Positions 1-10,178 are shown, counted from the first letter of the stretch. The stretch is DNA of 64,000 nt from Buttiauxella agrestis ATCC 33320 (GCA_024169445.1 JALKFA010000001.1:1550001-1614000), one strand, 5' to 3'. Notes: a model not told the origin generated them from the letters alone. Program-made: numbers and translations.

Positions 1-3000
1 GAGTTTACCTCCGGCCTGAACTGGCAGGAACGTAATGTCACGCTGACGCCGACCAACCTTGAAGGCTTGCTGATTGCGCTGCCGAAAGTCGCCAAAGTGG
101 CGCAAGAAGAGGTAGTTGAGCCGAAGATCCAGAACCCGCAGCCGGAAGAATTACCGCTGGGTGAAACGCTCAGGCAGCTGTTTGAAAAGCCTGTTTTACC
201 TGAAATGACCGATGTGCATTTGCCGCTGAATCTGAATATTCAGGAGTTTCGTGGCTCGCAAATGCGCCTGACTGGCGACACCGATTTGTTGGTCAGTAGC
301 CTGTTGTTGAAAGTCAGCAGTATCGACGGTTCTTTGAAGCTCGATGCGCTGGATGTCGACTCTTCGCAAGGCCAGGTCAACGCCACCGGTAGCGCGGAAT
401 TGCGCGATAAATGGCCGGTAGATTTAACCCTGAACACCACGCTGAACATCGATCCGATAAAAGGCGAAAAGGTGAAAATGAAGATCGGCGGCGAGCTGCG
501 GGATGTGCTGAAAGTTGGCGTCAATCTTTCAGGCCCGGTCGATATGGAACTTACCGCGCATACCCAGCTTGCCGAGGCCGGTTTGCCACTCAATCTGGAA
601 GTGGTCAGCAAGCAGCTTTACTGGCCGTTTACCGGTAAAAAAGAGTACCAGGCAGACAATCTCAAACTGAAATTCAGCGGCAAAATGACCGATTACGCGC
701 TGTCATTCCGTAGCGATGTGAAAGGCGAACAAATCCCGCCCGCCACTATCACGCTGGACAGCAAAGGCAACGAACAACAGCTTAAGCTAGACAAGTTGCG
801 CATTGCGGCGCTGCAAGGCAATACCGATCTGAAAGCGGTGCTCGACTGGAGCAAAGCGATTAGCTGGCGCGGTGAGCTAAAACTCGATGGCATCAATACC
901 GCGAAGCAATTCCCTGACTGGCCTGCAAAGCTTGAGGGCCTGGTGAAAACCAGCGGCAGTTTGTATGGCGGCAGCTGGCAGGTGGATGTGTCAGAACTGA
1001 AGCTCGCAGGTAACGTCAAAAATAACAAAGTGAATGTGGCCGGGAAGCTTAAAGGCAACAGCTACATGCAGTGGAAAATCCCGGGCTTGCATGTTGAGCT
1101 TGGGCGAAACAGTGCTGATGTTAAAGGGGAATTAGGGCCGAAAGAGCTGGCGCTGGATGCCAATATTGATGCGCCGAATCTCGACAATGCTTTGCCAGGC
1201 CTGGGCGGCACCGCGAAAGGGACGATTAAAGTCCGCGGCGATGTCAAAGCCCCGCAATTGCTGGCGGATGTCACGGCGAATAATCTGCGCTGGCAGGAGC
1301 TGTCCATTGCGCGGGTTCTATTGAAAGGTGACGTCAAATCCACCGATCAAATCGCCGGTAACCTGGATCTGCGTGTCGAGCGTGTTTCCCAGCCAGGCGT
1401 CGACATCAACCTCGCCACGCTGGTAGCAAAAGGTTCTGAAAAACAGCATCAGTTGCAATTGCGGATTCAGGGCGAGCCGGTTTCCGGACAACTCGACTTA
1501 AGCGGCAGTTTCTCTCGTGCAGAAGAACGCTGGCGCGGCAACCTGACCAACACGCGCTTTGAAACGCCGGTTGGCCCGTGGTCGCTTAACCGCGCTCTGG
1601 CACTCGATTACCGCAATAAAGAACAGAAGATCAATATTGGTGCGCATTGCTGGACTAACCCGAATGCCGAGCTTTGCGTGCCGCAACCGATTGATGCGGG
1701 CGCGAAAGGGCGAGCTGTCGTCAACCTGAATCGCTTTGATCTGGCGATGCTCAAACCGTTTATGCCGGAAGATACCCAGGCCGTGGGCACCTTTAGTGGC
1801 CGCGCGGATGTGAGCTGGGACAGTGAATCTAAGGGGTTGCCGCAAGGCAACGTCACGCTGCAAGGCAACGGCGTGAAAGTCACACAAGTGGTCAACGACA
1901 GCCCACTGCTGGTGGCGTTTGATACGCTGAATCTGAATGCGGAACTGAAAAATAACCAGGCGCAGCTTGGCTGGATGATCCGCGTCGCGCAAAACGGCCA
2001 GTTTGATGGCCAGGTGCAAATTACCGATCCACAAGGCCGCCGTAATCTGGGCGGTAACGTGAATATGCGTAACTTTGATTTGGCGATCGCCAACTCGATT
2101 TTCTCACGTGGGGAAAAAGCTGCCGGGAAGCTGAATGCGAATTTACGCCTGGCGGGTAACGCCGAGCGTCCGCAACTGTTCGGGCAATTGCAGCTGAACG
2201 GCATCGATGTCGACGGTAACTTTATGCCGTTTGATATGCAGCCAAGCCAGGTGGCGATGAACTTTAACGGCACCAATTCCACGCTGGTGGGGACGGTGCG
2301 CACCAAAAAGGGTGATATCGCGCTTAATGGTGACGCGGACTGGACGCAAATCGACAACTGGCGGGCGCGTGTGGCGGCGAAAGGCAATAAGGTGCGCATT
2401 ACGGTGCCACCGATGGTGCGCCTCGATGTCTCGCCTGATGTTGAGTTTGTGGCGACGCCAAGCCTGTTCACACTCGATGGTCGCGTCGATATTCCCTGGG
2501 CGCGTATCGTGGTGCATGACGTGCCTGAAAGCTCGGTCGGCGTTTCCAGTGACGAGGTGATGCTGGATCAAAACCTCAAGCCAATTAAACCGCAAACCGC
2601 GGGTATTCCGATCAACAGTAATCTGGTTATCCACGTTGGTGATAACGTGCGCCTGGATGCGTTTGGTTTGAAAGCGCGTTTGAACGGCGATTTGAAAATG
2701 GTTCAGGATAAGCAAGGGCTCGGTCTTAACGGGCAGATCAATATTCCCGAAGGGCGCTTCCACGCTTACGGACAGGATCTGATCGTGCGCAAAGGCATCC
2801 TGCTGTTCTCGGGGCCACCGGATCAACCATTGCTGAATATCGAGGCGATTCGTAACCCTGAATCTACCGAAAACGACGTTATTGCCGGTGTTCGTGTCAC
2901 AGGAACGGCTGATGAACCGAAAGCTGAAATATTTTCGGACCCAGCCATGTCACAGCAAGAAGCCTTGTCCTACCTGCTTCGCGGCCAGGGTTTAGACAAT

Positions 3001-3315
3001 TCTGGTGACGATGGCAACGCCATGACATCCATGCTTGTCGGTTTGGGGGTTGCACAAAGTGGTCAGGTTGTGGGTAAAATCGGCGAGACGTTTGGCGTAA
3101 GCAATCTGGCGCTGGACACCGCAGGGGTGGGGGATTCCTCACAAGTGGTGGTCAGTGGCTACGTACTGCCAGGTCTCCAGGTAAAATATGGCGTGGGTAT
3201 TTTTGACTCGTTGGCGACACTAACACTGCGCTATCGCCTGATGCCTAAGTTGTATCTGGAAGCTGTGTCTGGTATCGATCAGGCACTTGATCTGCTTTAT
3301 CAGTTTGAGTTTTAG
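1..3315 (+). CDS. tamB: TamB, inner-membrane-anchored lipid-transfer/translocation protein (5' end missing)
   Basis: TamB spans the periplasm and works with TamA (BamA family) in outer-membrane protein insertion and phospholipid transport. The reading frame is open from base 1, so the N-terminal anchor lies outside the window. The visible 1104 residues are about 88% of the roughly 1260-residue E. coli protein. They show long repetitive beta-rich segments (alternating LDL/LKLD-type strands) that form the hydrophobic groove. The last 350 residues or so match the conserved DUF490/TamB C-terminal domain and end in a phenylalanine (QFEF). The internal TTG at 67 is not the true start, because coding continues upstream of it. 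ytfP follows after 2 bases, as in E. coli, so the two are probably co-transcribed with the upstream tamA. Identification is secure; only the start is missing. Confidence 0.96.
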   Translation, partial: EFTSGLNWQERNVTLTPTNLEGLLIALPKVAKVAQEEVVEPKIQNPQPEELPLGETLRQLFEKPVLPEMTDVHLPLNLNIQEFRGSQMRLTGDTDLLVSSLLLKVSSIDGSLKLDALDVDSSQGQVNATGSAELRDKWPVDLTLNTTLNIDPIKGEKVKMKIGGELRDVLKVGVNLSGPVDMELTAHTQLAEAGLPLNLEVVSKQLYWPFTGKKEYQADNLKLKFSGKMTDYALSFRSDVKGEQIPPATITLDSKGNEQQLKLDKLRIAALQGNTDLKAVLDWSKAISWRGELKLDGINTAKQFPDWPAKLEGLVKTSGSLYGGSWQVDVSELKLAGNVKNNKVNVAGKLKGNSYMQWKIPGLHVELGRNSADVKGELGPKELALDANIDAPNLDNALPGLGGTAKGTIKVRGDVKAPQLLADVTANNLRWQELSIARVLLKGDVKSTDQIAGNLDLRVERVSQPGVDINLATLVAKGSEKQHQLQLRIQGEPVSGQLDLSGSFSRAEERWRGNLTNTRFETPVGPWSLNRALALDYRNKEQKINIGAHCWTNPNAELCVPQPIDAGAKGRAVVNLNRFDLAMLKPFMPEDTQAVGTFSGRADVSWDSESKGLPQGNVTLQGNGVKVTQVVNDSPLLVAFDTLNLNAELKNNQAQLGWMIRVAQNGQFDGQVQITDPQGRRNLGGNVNMRNFDLAIANSIFSRGEKAAGKLNANLRLAGNAERPQLFGQLQLNGIDVDGNFMPFDMQPSQVAMNFNGTNSTLVGTVRTKKGDIALNGDADWTQIDNWRARVAAKGNKVRITVPPMVRLDVSPDVEFVATPSLFTLDGRVDIPWARIVVHDVPESSVGVSSDEVMLDQNLKPIKPQTAGIPINSNLVIHVGDNVRLDAFGLKARLNGDLKMVQDKQGLGLNGQINIPEGRFHAYGQDLIVRKGILLFSGPPDQPLLNIEAIRNPESTENDVIAGVRVTGTADEPKAEIFSDPAMSQQEALSYLLRGQGLDNSGDDGNAMTSMLVGLGVAQSGQVVGKIGETFGVSNLALDTAGVGDSSQVVVSGYVLPGLQVKYGVGIFDSLATLTLRYRLMPKLYLEAVSGIDQALDLLYQFEF

Positions 3316-3317
3316 CA

Positions 3318-3653
3318 ATGCGAATATTTGTTTACGGCAGTTTACGACGCAAGCAAGGTAACAGCCACTGGATGACCAACGCCCAGTGGCTTGGGGATCA
3401 TCATGTCGAAAATTACGCCTTATACAATCTTGGCCATTATCCGGGAGTTGTGCCGGGTGAAGGTTCAGTTGTAGGCGAAGTGTATCGCATAGATGCTTCA
3501 ACACTTTCCGAGCTCGATGCCTTGCGCACCAAGGGTGGTGAGTATAAACGTCAGCTAATTCAGACACCTTACGGGAGTGCATGGATGTATGTTTACCAAC
3601 GGCAGGTGGATGGATTAACCCGCATTGAAAGCGGAGACTGGGTAGACCGGTAA
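3318..3653 (+). CDS. ytfP: YtfP, gamma-glutamylcyclotransferase-like (GGCT/AIG2 fold) protein
   Basis: A 111-residue protein of the YtfP/AIG2-like gamma-glutamylcyclotransferase family. The N-terminus carries the family signature MRIFVYGSLRR, where the YGSL loop binds the gamma-glutamyl group in active relatives. A glutamate in SELDALRTKG lies in the usual catalytic region, and the length matches E. coli YtfP (about 113). The start ATG is 2 bases after the tamB stop, so it is translated from the tam transcript. The cellular substrate in E. coli is not established, so enzymatic activity is inferred from fold only. An inverted repeat ends the transcription unit 18 bases downstream. Confidence 0.93.
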   Translation: MRIFVYGSLRRKQGNSHWMTNAQWLGDHHVENYALYNLGHYPGVVPGEGSVVGEVYRIDASTLSELDALRTKGGEYKRQLIQTPYGSAWMYVYQRQVDGLTRIESGDWVDR

Positions 3654-3670
3654 CCGTCCTGCGATCGCTC

Positions 3671-3714
3671 TCACCCTCTGTCAGCGGGCATGATTTCTGC
3701 TGACAAGAGGGTGA
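3671..3714. terminator. Hairpin between convergent ytfP and the ABC operon
   Basis: TCACCCTCTGTCAGC (3671-3685) is the near-perfect reverse complement of GCTGACAAGAGGGTGA (3699-3714). The hairpin lies between two convergent genes, so it probably ends both transcripts. The U-tract is poor on either strand, so its efficiency as an intrinsic terminator is uncertain. Confidence 0.6.
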
Positions 3715-3723
3715 ACTTTCACC

Positions 3724-5010
3724 TTAGTGCATGATGCGTTTTAATATTCTGTTCACCTGCTGTTCAAATTCTGTCGCGGCTTGATCGACGGTTTTCTTAC
3801 CGTAATCAATCGCTTCTCTGGCGTTATCAAACAGCGTGACAAACTGCCCATCTTCCAGTTGTGGCAATGTAGCCGAAGCATTAGGGAGTTTTGCCGATTG
3901 TGCGAGCCCCTGAATAACAGGATCGTTATCCTGCCAGATCCCGGCGTCACGCAGTGCTTTTTCCCCGGTTTGACTCAATGGTGCCCCACGTTCAAGGCCA
4001 ACAGGCACCACGCCTTCCTTTTCATTGAGCAGGAAATTGAGCAGCAATGCGGCTTCTTTTGGATGCTTTGTGTGACGACTTATCGAATACATCAGCGCGG
4101 TTTTACGAAACTGTCCGGCATCTTTCGCGCCAGGGAGCATCGGGTAGGGGCCCATGACCAATTTGTCAGGAAGAATCAGGTTCCCGGCTTCAGCGGTATA
4201 CAACGCATTCCAGTTATAAACACCACCCCATTCGCCATTGATCCAGGGCTTCATTTCATAGTTGATACCTTTGCCGAAAGAAGCAATTTGCTTCATGTTC
4301 GGGGCGACATGCGCGTCCATCAGGCTTTTGTAAAAGGTTAACCCTTCAACCAGCTCCTCATGACTCCAGGCAAATGTTTTACTCTCAACGTCTATCATCT
4401 CTTTCTGGTACTTCTGGTACATGTAAGAACGCACCAGCATCAGCGCATCTTGTTCTGATAAAACGAGAGGGAAATAGTTATCGCCGAGTTTCTCTTTAAA
4501 CTGTTGACCCGCAGCACGTAATTCATCCCAGGTAGTAGGGAATGGAACGCCTGCTTTTTCCCAGGTATGTGCGTTGTAATAGAACAACATGACATTGCTG
4601 GAAATGGGCATCGCATTCACTTTGCCGTTAACCGTGGTGGTGGCGAGTGACTCAGGGGAATAGTGCTCTAGCCCGATCTCTTTACTGACTTTGTTGAGAT
4701 CGTAGAAACCATCTCCGGTGCGGGAAAGCAGCGTCAGCCAGTTCCAGTTTGTCTGGATAACATCTGCTTCCGTGCCGCTGTTGAGCTGCGTGGTGACACG
4801 AGAGGAATAGCCGTCCCAACCGGTATATTCTGCTTTAACTTTGATGCTGGGGTAGCGTACTTCGAATGCCTTCAGGGCTTCCAGGGTGGCGACGTTACGG
4901 GATTTCCCGCCCCACCAGGAGAAGCGCAGTTCCACTTGTTCGCTGCTGAAAGCCAGCGATGCATTGCCGAGCGTGCAACAGACCAGTAAAAAAAGAAGTG
5001 CTGTCTTCAT
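3724..5010 (-). CDS. Extracellular solute-binding protein of an oligosaccharide ABC transporter
   Basis: A 428-residue SBP_bac_1 family binding protein with a classical signal peptide (MKTALLFLLVCC..., cleavage near residue 22 after ASLAFS). The mature N-terminus LRFSWWGG and the segments YTGWDGYSSR and GDGFYDLN resemble what I remember of TogB, the oligogalacturonide-binding protein of pectinolytic enterobacteria. That comparison is from memory and unverified. It is the last gene of a five-gene reverse-strand operon (permease, permease, ATPase, glycosidase, binding protein), an unusual place because binding proteins usually come first. The tryptophan-rich mature region (WWGG, TNWNWLT, WINGEWGGVYNWN) fits stacking against sugar rings. 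The substrate is probably a plant or microbial oligosaccharide; which one cannot be told. Confidence 0.85.
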   Translation of the reverse strand: MKTALLFLLVCCTLGNASLAFSSEQVELRFSWWGGKSRNVATLEALKAFEVRYPSIKVKAEYTGWDGYSSRVTTQLNSGTEADVIQTNWNWLTLLSRTGDGFYDLNKVSKEIGLEHYSPESLATTTVNGKVNAMPISSNVMLFYYNAHTWEKAGVPFPTTWDELRAAGQQFKEKLGDNYFPLVLSEQDALMLVRSYMYQKYQKEMIDVESKTFAWSHEELVEGLTFYKSLMDAHVAPNMKQIASFGKGINYEMKPWINGEWGGVYNWNALYTAEAGNLILPDKLVMGPYPMLPGAKDAGQFRKTALMYSISRHTKHPKEAALLLNFLLNEKEGVVPVGLERGAPLSQTGEKALRDAGIWQDNDPVIQGLAQSAKLPNASATLPQLEDGQFVTLFDNAREAIDYGKKTVDQAATEFEQQVNRILKRIMH

Positions 5011-5029
5011 GGTTCCATCCTCAATGTGA

Positions 5030-6115
5030 TTAACCGCGAGCTCTCTTGTGTCGGCAAGCCGTTAAGTGGCTAACCAGGCGCATTTCTTCTTCGTTCCACG
5101 GATTTCCCTGATCGTTTAGAACATCGTGAAACCATAACGATTGCGGATCGGGATGTGTTTTGTTGACGCCGGTCCAGGGGATCCAGGTTTGGGTTTTACC
5201 CTGTACCAATCCCCACTGGTAGCAACCTGCGTCATAAGCGGCGAACAACGGCAGTTGCTCGCTGAAGGTGCAGTCCATATGCCGCGCCAGCCACTCGGTA
5301 CAAAGCACAGGACGATTGAGTTGTGACAGGTGGTGCAATGCCGTGAGCTGATAGTTTGCGGGAACATAGGCGTGATAGCTGATGATGTCTGAAAGCTGAA
5401 GCGCTGCGCTATCGATCGGATGCCTGAACAACGTGTTGCTTTCAATGTCGAGATGCCATGCGGCAACCGTCAGCGGCTGAGAAGGGCCGACCTCACGGGC
5501 CCAGCGAAAGGCGTTAATCATCAGTTGTAGCGCGAACTCCTCAATCCTGATGTCGGCCTCTCCGGATTCGGTGGCGCTCACGTTGATGCCACGATTGCCC
5601 GGTTCGTTGTACAGATCCCAGATGGCGACCCGTTCATCGTGTTTAAAGCGTTCAATGACGTCACGGATATAGGCTTCCACCGCTGGCCAGCGACTGGGAT
5701 CCATCACAATTCCACGCCCGGGGCTTGCCGCAGCCTGACTGTTATGCACGCCTGGGCGAGGGGGTTTTTGCGGGCCGAGGAACGGCTCATCGCCGGAAAA
5801 GGCGCAATCGTCCATCAGCGTCAGCATCACCTGAATCTGGTGTTTCGCCGCCAGTTCGAGGAAAGTGTCGATGCGATTTAGTAGCCCGTCTCGATCGTGT
5901 TCCCAGACGATAAACGGCAGGTTGGTGCGCAGGGCGTTATAGCCATGACGCCGCGCCCAGCCCAGTTCCTGATCGATAGTTTGCGGATCGAAGGTGTCGG
6001 CTTGCCACATTTCCGTCCAGTTCACGCTGGTTCGCGGCAGATAGTTGAATCCACACGTCCAGCCGTGCTGCTCCTGCCAGGACTGCGCCTGTGATGGTGT
6101 CCATTGAAAATGCAT
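5030..6115 (-). CDS. Cytoplasmic clan GH-A glycoside hydrolase (GH5/cellulase-like)
   Basis: A 361-residue TIM-barrel protein without a signal peptide. WDLYNEPGN places the acid/base glutamate at about E171, preceded by the clan GH-A asparagine. CTEWLAR gives the nucleophile at about E274, and SYHAY (about 247-250) is the usual strand-6 aromatic/histidine motif. Lying inside the ABC operon, it probably cleaves the imported oligosaccharide in the cytosol. Retaining beta-glycosidase activity follows from clan membership. Mannosidic, glucosidic and xylosidic substrates are all possible, and database names such as beta-xylanase would be guesses. It ends 19 bases before the binding-protein gene and is preceded by a 68-base gap after the ATPase gene. 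Confidence 0.82.
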   Translation of the reverse strand: MHFQWTPSQAQSWQEQHGWTCGFNYLPRTSVNWTEMWQADTFDPQTIDQELGWARRHGYNALRTNLPFIVWEHDRDGLLNRIDTFLELAAKHQIQVMLTLMDDCAFSGDEPFLGPQKPPRPGVHNSQAAASPGRGIVMDPSRWPAVEAYIRDVIERFKHDERVAIWDLYNEPGNRGINVSATESGEADIRIEEFALQLMINAFRWAREVGPSQPLTVAAWHLDIESNTLFRHPIDSAALQLSDIISYHAYVPANYQLTALHHLSQLNRPVLCTEWLARHMDCTFSEQLPLFAAYDAGCYQWGLVQGKTQTWIPWTGVNKTHPDPQSLWFHDVLNDQGNPWNEEEMRLVSHLTACRHKRARG

Positions 6116-6183
6116 ACGATGCTCCTGTTAGTCAGAATACTGCGTACGGCTCTATCCCCGAAAAAATGCGATATTGCCCTGTA

Positions 6184-7311
6184 TTACAAAGAGATATTCT
6201 TTTCACTTTCGGCGTCAAAGAGATGGCATTCTTCCATGTTGAAGCGGAACCAAACCGGACAGTTTAACCCGCCCTCGATGATCGTCTTTGCCTCTTCGGC
6301 GGTGACGCGGGCGGTGAGTTCGACGTCTGCGACGGCGAGGTAGAGAAAGAATTCGTGCCCCATATTTTCAGTACGGATAAGCGTTCCCTCCGCGCCTTCG
6401 CTGGCAAACGGCTGCGCTGACACCATCACCGCTTCAGGGCGAATACCGAAAAAGACGTTTTTATCGACAAAGGGGGCGACTTTCTCCTGTTGGCTGGCAT
6501 TCAGCGCCAGTGTGTTTTGGCCAACCGTGATGTGAAGCAAACCCTCTTTACGAATGATTTTGGTGGGTTTGATGTTCATTTCCGGCGCGCCGATAAAGCC
6601 CGCCACAAAGATATTCAGCGGGGCGTGATAGAGGTTATCCGGGGTATCAACCTGCATGATATGGCCCTGTTTCATCACGCAGATCCTGTCGCCCATGGTC
6701 ATCGCTTCCGTCTGATCGTGAGTCACATAAACGGTGGTGGCCGGGCTGCCAGACAGCTTCAGTTGTTTGTGGAGATCGGAAATTCGGATGCGCATAGAGG
6801 CGCGCAACTTCGCATCAAGATTGGAAAGCGGTTCATCGAACAGAAACACATCCGGCTTTTTGACGATGGCGCGCCCTACGGCGACACGCTGGGCCTGACC
6901 ACCGGAGAGCTGGCGCGGCAGGCTATCGAGCAGCTCTTCCAGTTCGAGTATTTTCGCCGCTTCATTCACCTGCTGAGCGATTCTTTCTTTGGGCAGCTTT
7001 GCGAGCTTCAGGCCGAAGGCCAGATTCTCGCGCACCGTCATATGCGGGTAGAGCGCATAGTTCTGGAATACCATCGCGATACCCCGCGCTTTAGGTGCAA
7101 GGTTATTGACGATTTTTTCACCAATATAAATTTCACCTCCGCTGACGGTTTCTAACCCGGCCAGCATTCGCAGAGTCGTGGATTTCGCGCAGCCGGACGG
7201 CCCGACAATCACCATAAATTCGCCGTCGGCGATATGCAGGTCGATGCCGTTGACGGCTCTGAACCCGTTGGAATAGATTTTTTCCACGTTCTTGAAAGTG
7301 ACTGCAGCCAC
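6184..7311 (-). CDS. ABC transporter ATPase, MalK/UgpC family
   Basis: A 375-residue carbohydrate-importer ATPase. The Walker A segment is GPSGCAKST (residues 37-45), with Ala where most relatives have Gly; this substitution also occurs, as I recall, in other sugar ATPases. The Q-loop is FQNYALYPH, the signature LSGGQ (135-139), Walker B VFLFDE (155-160) and the H-loop VTHDQTEA. The C-terminal 120 residues or so form the TOBE/OB regulatory region (FFGIRPEA) found in MalK-type proteins. It energises the two permeases encoded immediately upstream; the gap to the second permease gene is 12 bases. MalK-type ATPases can sometimes serve several transporters, so it may not be exclusive to this one. 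Confidence 0.92.
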   Translation of the reverse strand: MAAVTFKNVEKIYSNGFRAVNGIDLHIADGEFMVIVGPSGCAKSTTLRMLAGLETVSGGEIYIGEKIVNNLAPKARGIAMVFQNYALYPHMTVRENLAFGLKLAKLPKERIAQQVNEAAKILELEELLDSLPRQLSGGQAQRVAVGRAIVKKPDVFLFDEPLSNLDAKLRASMRIRISDLHKQLKLSGSPATTVYVTHDQTEAMTMGDRICVMKQGHIMQVDTPDNLYHAPLNIFVAGFIGAPEMNIKPTKIIRKEGLLHITVGQNTLALNASQQEKVAPFVDKNVFFGIRPEAVMVSAQPFASEGAEGTLIRTENMGHEFFLYLAVADVELTARVTAEEAKTIIEGGLNCPVWFRFNMEECHLFDAESEKNISL

Positions 7312-7323
7312 AATATTTTCCCC

Positions 7324-8151
7324 TTAACCTTTAATACCGCTACTGGACACGCCCTGGATGAAGTAACGCTGTGCCAGGAAGAAGACGATGATGGAGGGCA
7401 TAAGCGCGATACACGACATCGCGAGTATTTCGTTCCACGGAGCCCCTTCGCTGACGTCTATCGACATTTTCAGCGCCAGGGAGATGGGGTATTTGTCAAC
7501 GCTATAGACGTAGATCAATGGCCCCAGGAAGTCGTTCATCGACCACATAAACTGAAATAGTGCGACGGAGATAATGGCGGGTTTAAGAATGGGAACGACC
7601 ACATACCACAGCACCTGTGCTGAGTTGCAGCCATCGATTTGCGCCGCCTCTTCCATATCACGCGGCACGCCGCGCAAAAACTGGATGAGCAGGAACACAA
7701 AAAAGCCTTGTGTGGCGAAGGCGGTAGGCAGATACAGCGGCAAATAGCTGTTAAGCATCCCCATTTCACGAAACATCAGGTACTGCGGGATGAGCAGCAC
7801 CGTGCCTGGCAGTAACATGGTGGCGATAAGGGCAGAGAACCAGAATGTCTTCCACGGGATCTCGAATCGGGCGAAGCCGTAGGCCACCACCGTGGAAGAG
7901 ATAATGGTGAGGATCACTTTTGGGATCACGAACTTAAAGGTGTTAAGCATGTAATGACCAAAGTTATATTCGGTGCCGGTTTTCCAGCCGTTGATAAAGC
8001 CGTCCCAGGTCAGGTTTGAGGGCCACAGGCTCAGGTTGGTGAATATTTCATTGTTGGGTTTGAGCGAGGCAGAAAACATCCACGCCAGCGGGTAGAGCAT
8101 CAGCAGCCCGATAAACAGCAAGATAAAATAGCGAACGCTACGGTTAACCAT
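7324..8151 (-). CDS. Carbohydrate ABC transporter permease, MalG-type
   Basis: A 275-residue inner-membrane permease with six predicted transmembrane segments. It has the EAA coupling motif, here EEAAQIDGCNSAQVLWYVVVPILKP, which docks to the ATPase. I start it at MVNRSVRYF (ATG complement at 8149-8151), which has a GGAGG ribosome site and an 8-base overlap with the preceding permease stop. The longer upstream frame would run far into that gene. Overlap and motif identify it as the second of the heterodimeric permease pair (CUT1 family). Confidence 0.93.
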   Translation of the reverse strand: MVNRSVRYFILLFIGLLMLYPLAWMFSASLKPNNEIFTNLSLWPSNLTWDGFINGWKTGTEYNFGHYMLNTFKFVIPKVILTIISSTVVAYGFARFEIPWKTFWFSALIATMLLPGTVLLIPQYLMFREMGMLNSYLPLYLPTAFATQGFFVFLLIQFLRGVPRDMEEAAQIDGCNSAQVLWYVVVPILKPAIISVALFQFMWSMNDFLGPLIYVYSVDKYPISLALKMSIDVSEGAPWNEILAMSCIALMPSIIVFFLAQRYFIQGVSSSGIKG

Positions 8152-9034
8152 TTTTGCCTCCCTTATCGGCGGAATAAAACACCCAGTATTTCGACGACTT
8201 GAATAAACAGCAGGCAAAGAGCGCGACCAATATAAACAGCGCCCAGGCCAGCGCCGCAGCGTAACCAATATCGAAGTATTTAAATGCGGTGTCGTAGATA
8301 TAGAGCGAGAACAGATAGGTGTAATACGTTGGCCCGCCGTCTGTAATGACGTATGGCGCGGTAAACTCCTGGAAGGTATTAGTGGTCTGCATAATGAAGT
8401 TAAAGAAAATCACCGGGGTAATTAGAGGGATCGTTACTTTGGTGAACATCTGCCAGCGGGTTGCGCCGTCAATCATGGCCGCTTCATATTGCGATTGTGG
8501 AACGTTCTGAAGCGCCGCGAGGAAGATAACCATTGAAGAGCCGAACTGCCACACCTGTAATAGTGTCACAGAGAGTAAGGCCAGCGGCGGCTCGCCAAAC
8601 CAGTTGATCGGTGTTGTGCCAAACAGGCTGAGAAAACTGTTCAACAGGCCATCGATGGAAAAAAGCGCCCGCCACAGCACCGCGATGGCAATGGAGCTGC
8701 CAAGAATCGAAGGGATGTAAAAAGCCGTGCGGAAAAAGCCAATACCGCGAAGTTTAAAATTCAGGACAAACGCGACGCCTAGTGCAAATGCTAGCTTTAA
8801 GGGAACGGTTAAAAATACATAGGTGATGGTGACCGCGACAGATTTCCAGAACAGCGTATCGTCGGTCAGCATATAACGGTAATTTTCTATCCCGTTAAAT
8901 GTGGGGGGAGTCATTAAGTCATATTCGGTGAAGCTAAGCAGGAATGAAGAGACAAACGGGAAAAGGGTGAAGACAAACAATCCGATTATATAAGGTGATA
9001 TCCAGGCAAGACCTAATAATTTATTTTCATTCAT
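8144..9034 (-). CDS. Carbohydrate ABC transporter permease, MalF/UgpA-type
   Basis: A 296-residue CUT1-family permease with six transmembrane helices and the EAA loop YEAAMIDGATRWQMFTKVTIPLITP. It is the first gene of the five-gene operon and its stop overlaps the start of the partner permease, indicating translational coupling. The start (MNENKLLG) follows an AT-rich leader. The nearest upstream gene, ppa, reads in the same direction but ends at a strong terminator, so this operon needs its own promoter within 9035-9384. Confidence 0.93.
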   Translation of the reverse strand: MNENKLLGLAWISPYIIGLFVFTLFPFVSSFLLSFTEYDLMTPPTFNGIENYRYMLTDDTLFWKSVAVTITYVFLTVPLKLAFALGVAFVLNFKLRGIGFFRTAFYIPSILGSSIAIAVLWRALFSIDGLLNSFLSLFGTTPINWFGEPPLALLSVTLLQVWQFGSSMVIFLAALQNVPQSQYEAAMIDGATRWQMFTKVTIPLITPVIFFNFIMQTTNTFQEFTAPYVITDGGPTYYTYLFSLYIYDTAFKYFDIGYAAALAWALFILVALFACCLFKSSKYWVFYSADKGGKNG

Positions 9035-9384
9035 AAGAATCTCAAATTAATAATTATTTTATATGGTTCATTTTCCGGGTCGCTGTGATGAATGCGTCAT
9101 CAAATGACAGGGTGGTAGGCATAGATAACGGTATTGAAGCTTTTGAGCTGTGAATCTCGCAGCGGGTGAATAAGGCATGTCGCGAGCTAATATCGATTAG
9201 CTCACATTGCTATTTCAGAGTAAACAATATCAGTGTCTATTTTGTGAACAGGCACGCACTGTGGATTAATAAAATGGAGAAATATAAATTATTTGTATTG
9301 TTATATATTACCAATAACGTGAAGGTATAATAGATAAAAATAATTAATTAATCTTGTCGGTTATTTATTACATCAATTATTCGC
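9035..9384. promoter_or_regulatory. AT-rich leader/promoter region of the ABC-glycosidase operon
   Basis: This 350-base gap holds no gene. It is very AT-rich at 9240-9384. Its clearest structure is an interrupted palindrome at 9184-9203, GAGCTAAT-ATCG-ATTAGCTC, with perfect 8-bp arms, a plausible operator. TGTGA on the reverse strand (+ strand TCACA near 9202-9206) gives half of a CRP site, but the other half is poor. No regulator gene is adjacent, so control must come from elsewhere. Confidence 0.45.
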
Positions 9385-9414
9385 AAAAAAAAACAGCACC
9401 CGGTTTGGGTGCTG
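9385..9414 (-). terminator. Rho-independent terminator of ppa
   Basis: Read on the reverse strand, CAGCACC-CAAACC-GGGTGCTG forms a G+C-rich stem (9394-9414) followed directly by nine T residues (complement of the A-run 9385-9393). It lies 35 bases after the ppa stop. It should also insulate the downstream ABC operon from ppa transcription. Confidence 0.9.
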
Positions 9415-9449
9415 TTGAGTTGCTGGCGGAAATTCCGCTACAAGAATGA

Positions 9450-9977
9450 TTACTTCTTAGCGCGCTCGAAGGAAGCAATGATTTCTGCTTTAGCCGCTGC
9501 TGCGTTGTCCCAGCCTTCAACTTTAACCCATTTGCCTTTCTCGAGAGCTTTGTACTGCTCGAAGAAATGGGAGATCTGCGCTTTCAGCAGTTCTGGCAGG
9601 TCGTTCACATCTTTAATGTGATCGTATTCTTTGCTCAGTTTGGTGTGCGGAACCGCAACCAGCTTGGCATCTTCGCCCGCTTCGTCGGTCATTTTCAGCA
9701 CGCCAACTGGACGGCAGCGAATCACAGAACCTGGTTGCAGTGGGTACGGAGTTGGAACCAGAACGTCAACCGGGTCACCATCTAAAGACAGGGTGTGGTT
9801 GATGTAGCCGTAGTTGCACGGATAGAACATTGCAGTGGACATGAAACGGTCAACAAACAGCGCGCCGGTGTCTTTATCAATTTCATATTTGATAGGGTCA
9901 GCGTTCGCTGGGATTTCGATAACAACGTAGATGTCTTCCGGCATATCTTTGCCCGCAGGGACGTTGAGTAAGCTCAT
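9450..9977 (-). CDS. ppa: Inorganic pyrophosphatase
   Basis: A cytosolic family I pyrophosphatase that hydrolyses PPi to two phosphates, pulling biosynthetic reactions forward. The 175-residue sequence from [10 protein letters not shown] has the family signature DGDPVDVLV, whose aspartates bind Mg2+. Other active-site stretches are KYEIDKDTG and KDVNDLPE. The frame extends 91 codons upstream, but MSLLNVP is the known N-terminus and has a ribosome site (AAAGGAAAAAG). The length equals E. coli Ppa. It is monocistronic, divergent from ytfQ and ended by a strong terminator. Confidence 0.97.
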   Translation of the reverse strand: MSLLNVPAGKDMPEDIYVVIEIPANADPIKYEIDKDTGALFVDRFMSTAMFYPCNYGYINHTLSLDGDPVDVLVPTPYPLQPGSVIRCRPVGVLKMTDEAGEDAKLVAVPHTKLSKEYDHIKDVNDLPELLKAQISHFFEQYKALEKGKWVKVEGWDNAAAAKAEIIASFERAKK

Positions 9978-10139
9978 GTCTTTTTCCTTTAAACTGATGT
10001 CATTCAAGTGCCGCGTATTATAGCTAACTCGATTTAAATGTCTTCGCCTCTTTTTGCCTTCACTTCTCACCAGCACCCGTTTCCAGAACCTTCCGACACC
10101 GGAAAAATCCATAAACATAGCCGTATTATTAATAAAATT

Positions 10140-10155
10140 GTGTAAGCGGTTACAA
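10140..10155. promoter_or_regulatory. GalR/GalS-like operator upstream of ytfQ
   Basis: GTGTAAGCGGTTACAA matches the GalR/GalS consensus GTGNAANCGNTTNCAC at every fixed position except the final C. It lies about 117 bases before the ytfQ start and about 40 bases upstream of a CRP-like site. That arrangement fits galactose-responsive control of a galactose/galactofuranose transporter. Confidence 0.65.
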
Positions 10156-10178
10156 GCTTGCAGGTGACTTGTTTGAAT

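Noticed and set aside
67-69. TTG as start codon of the first gene
   Set aside because: The frame is open to base 1 and TamB is longer; the real start is outside the window.
6184-7311. GPSGCAKST Walker A as a sign of an inactive ATPase
   Set aside because: The essential Lys-Ser/Thr and flanking glycines are kept, and the same Ala variant occurs, as I recall, in working sugar ATPases.
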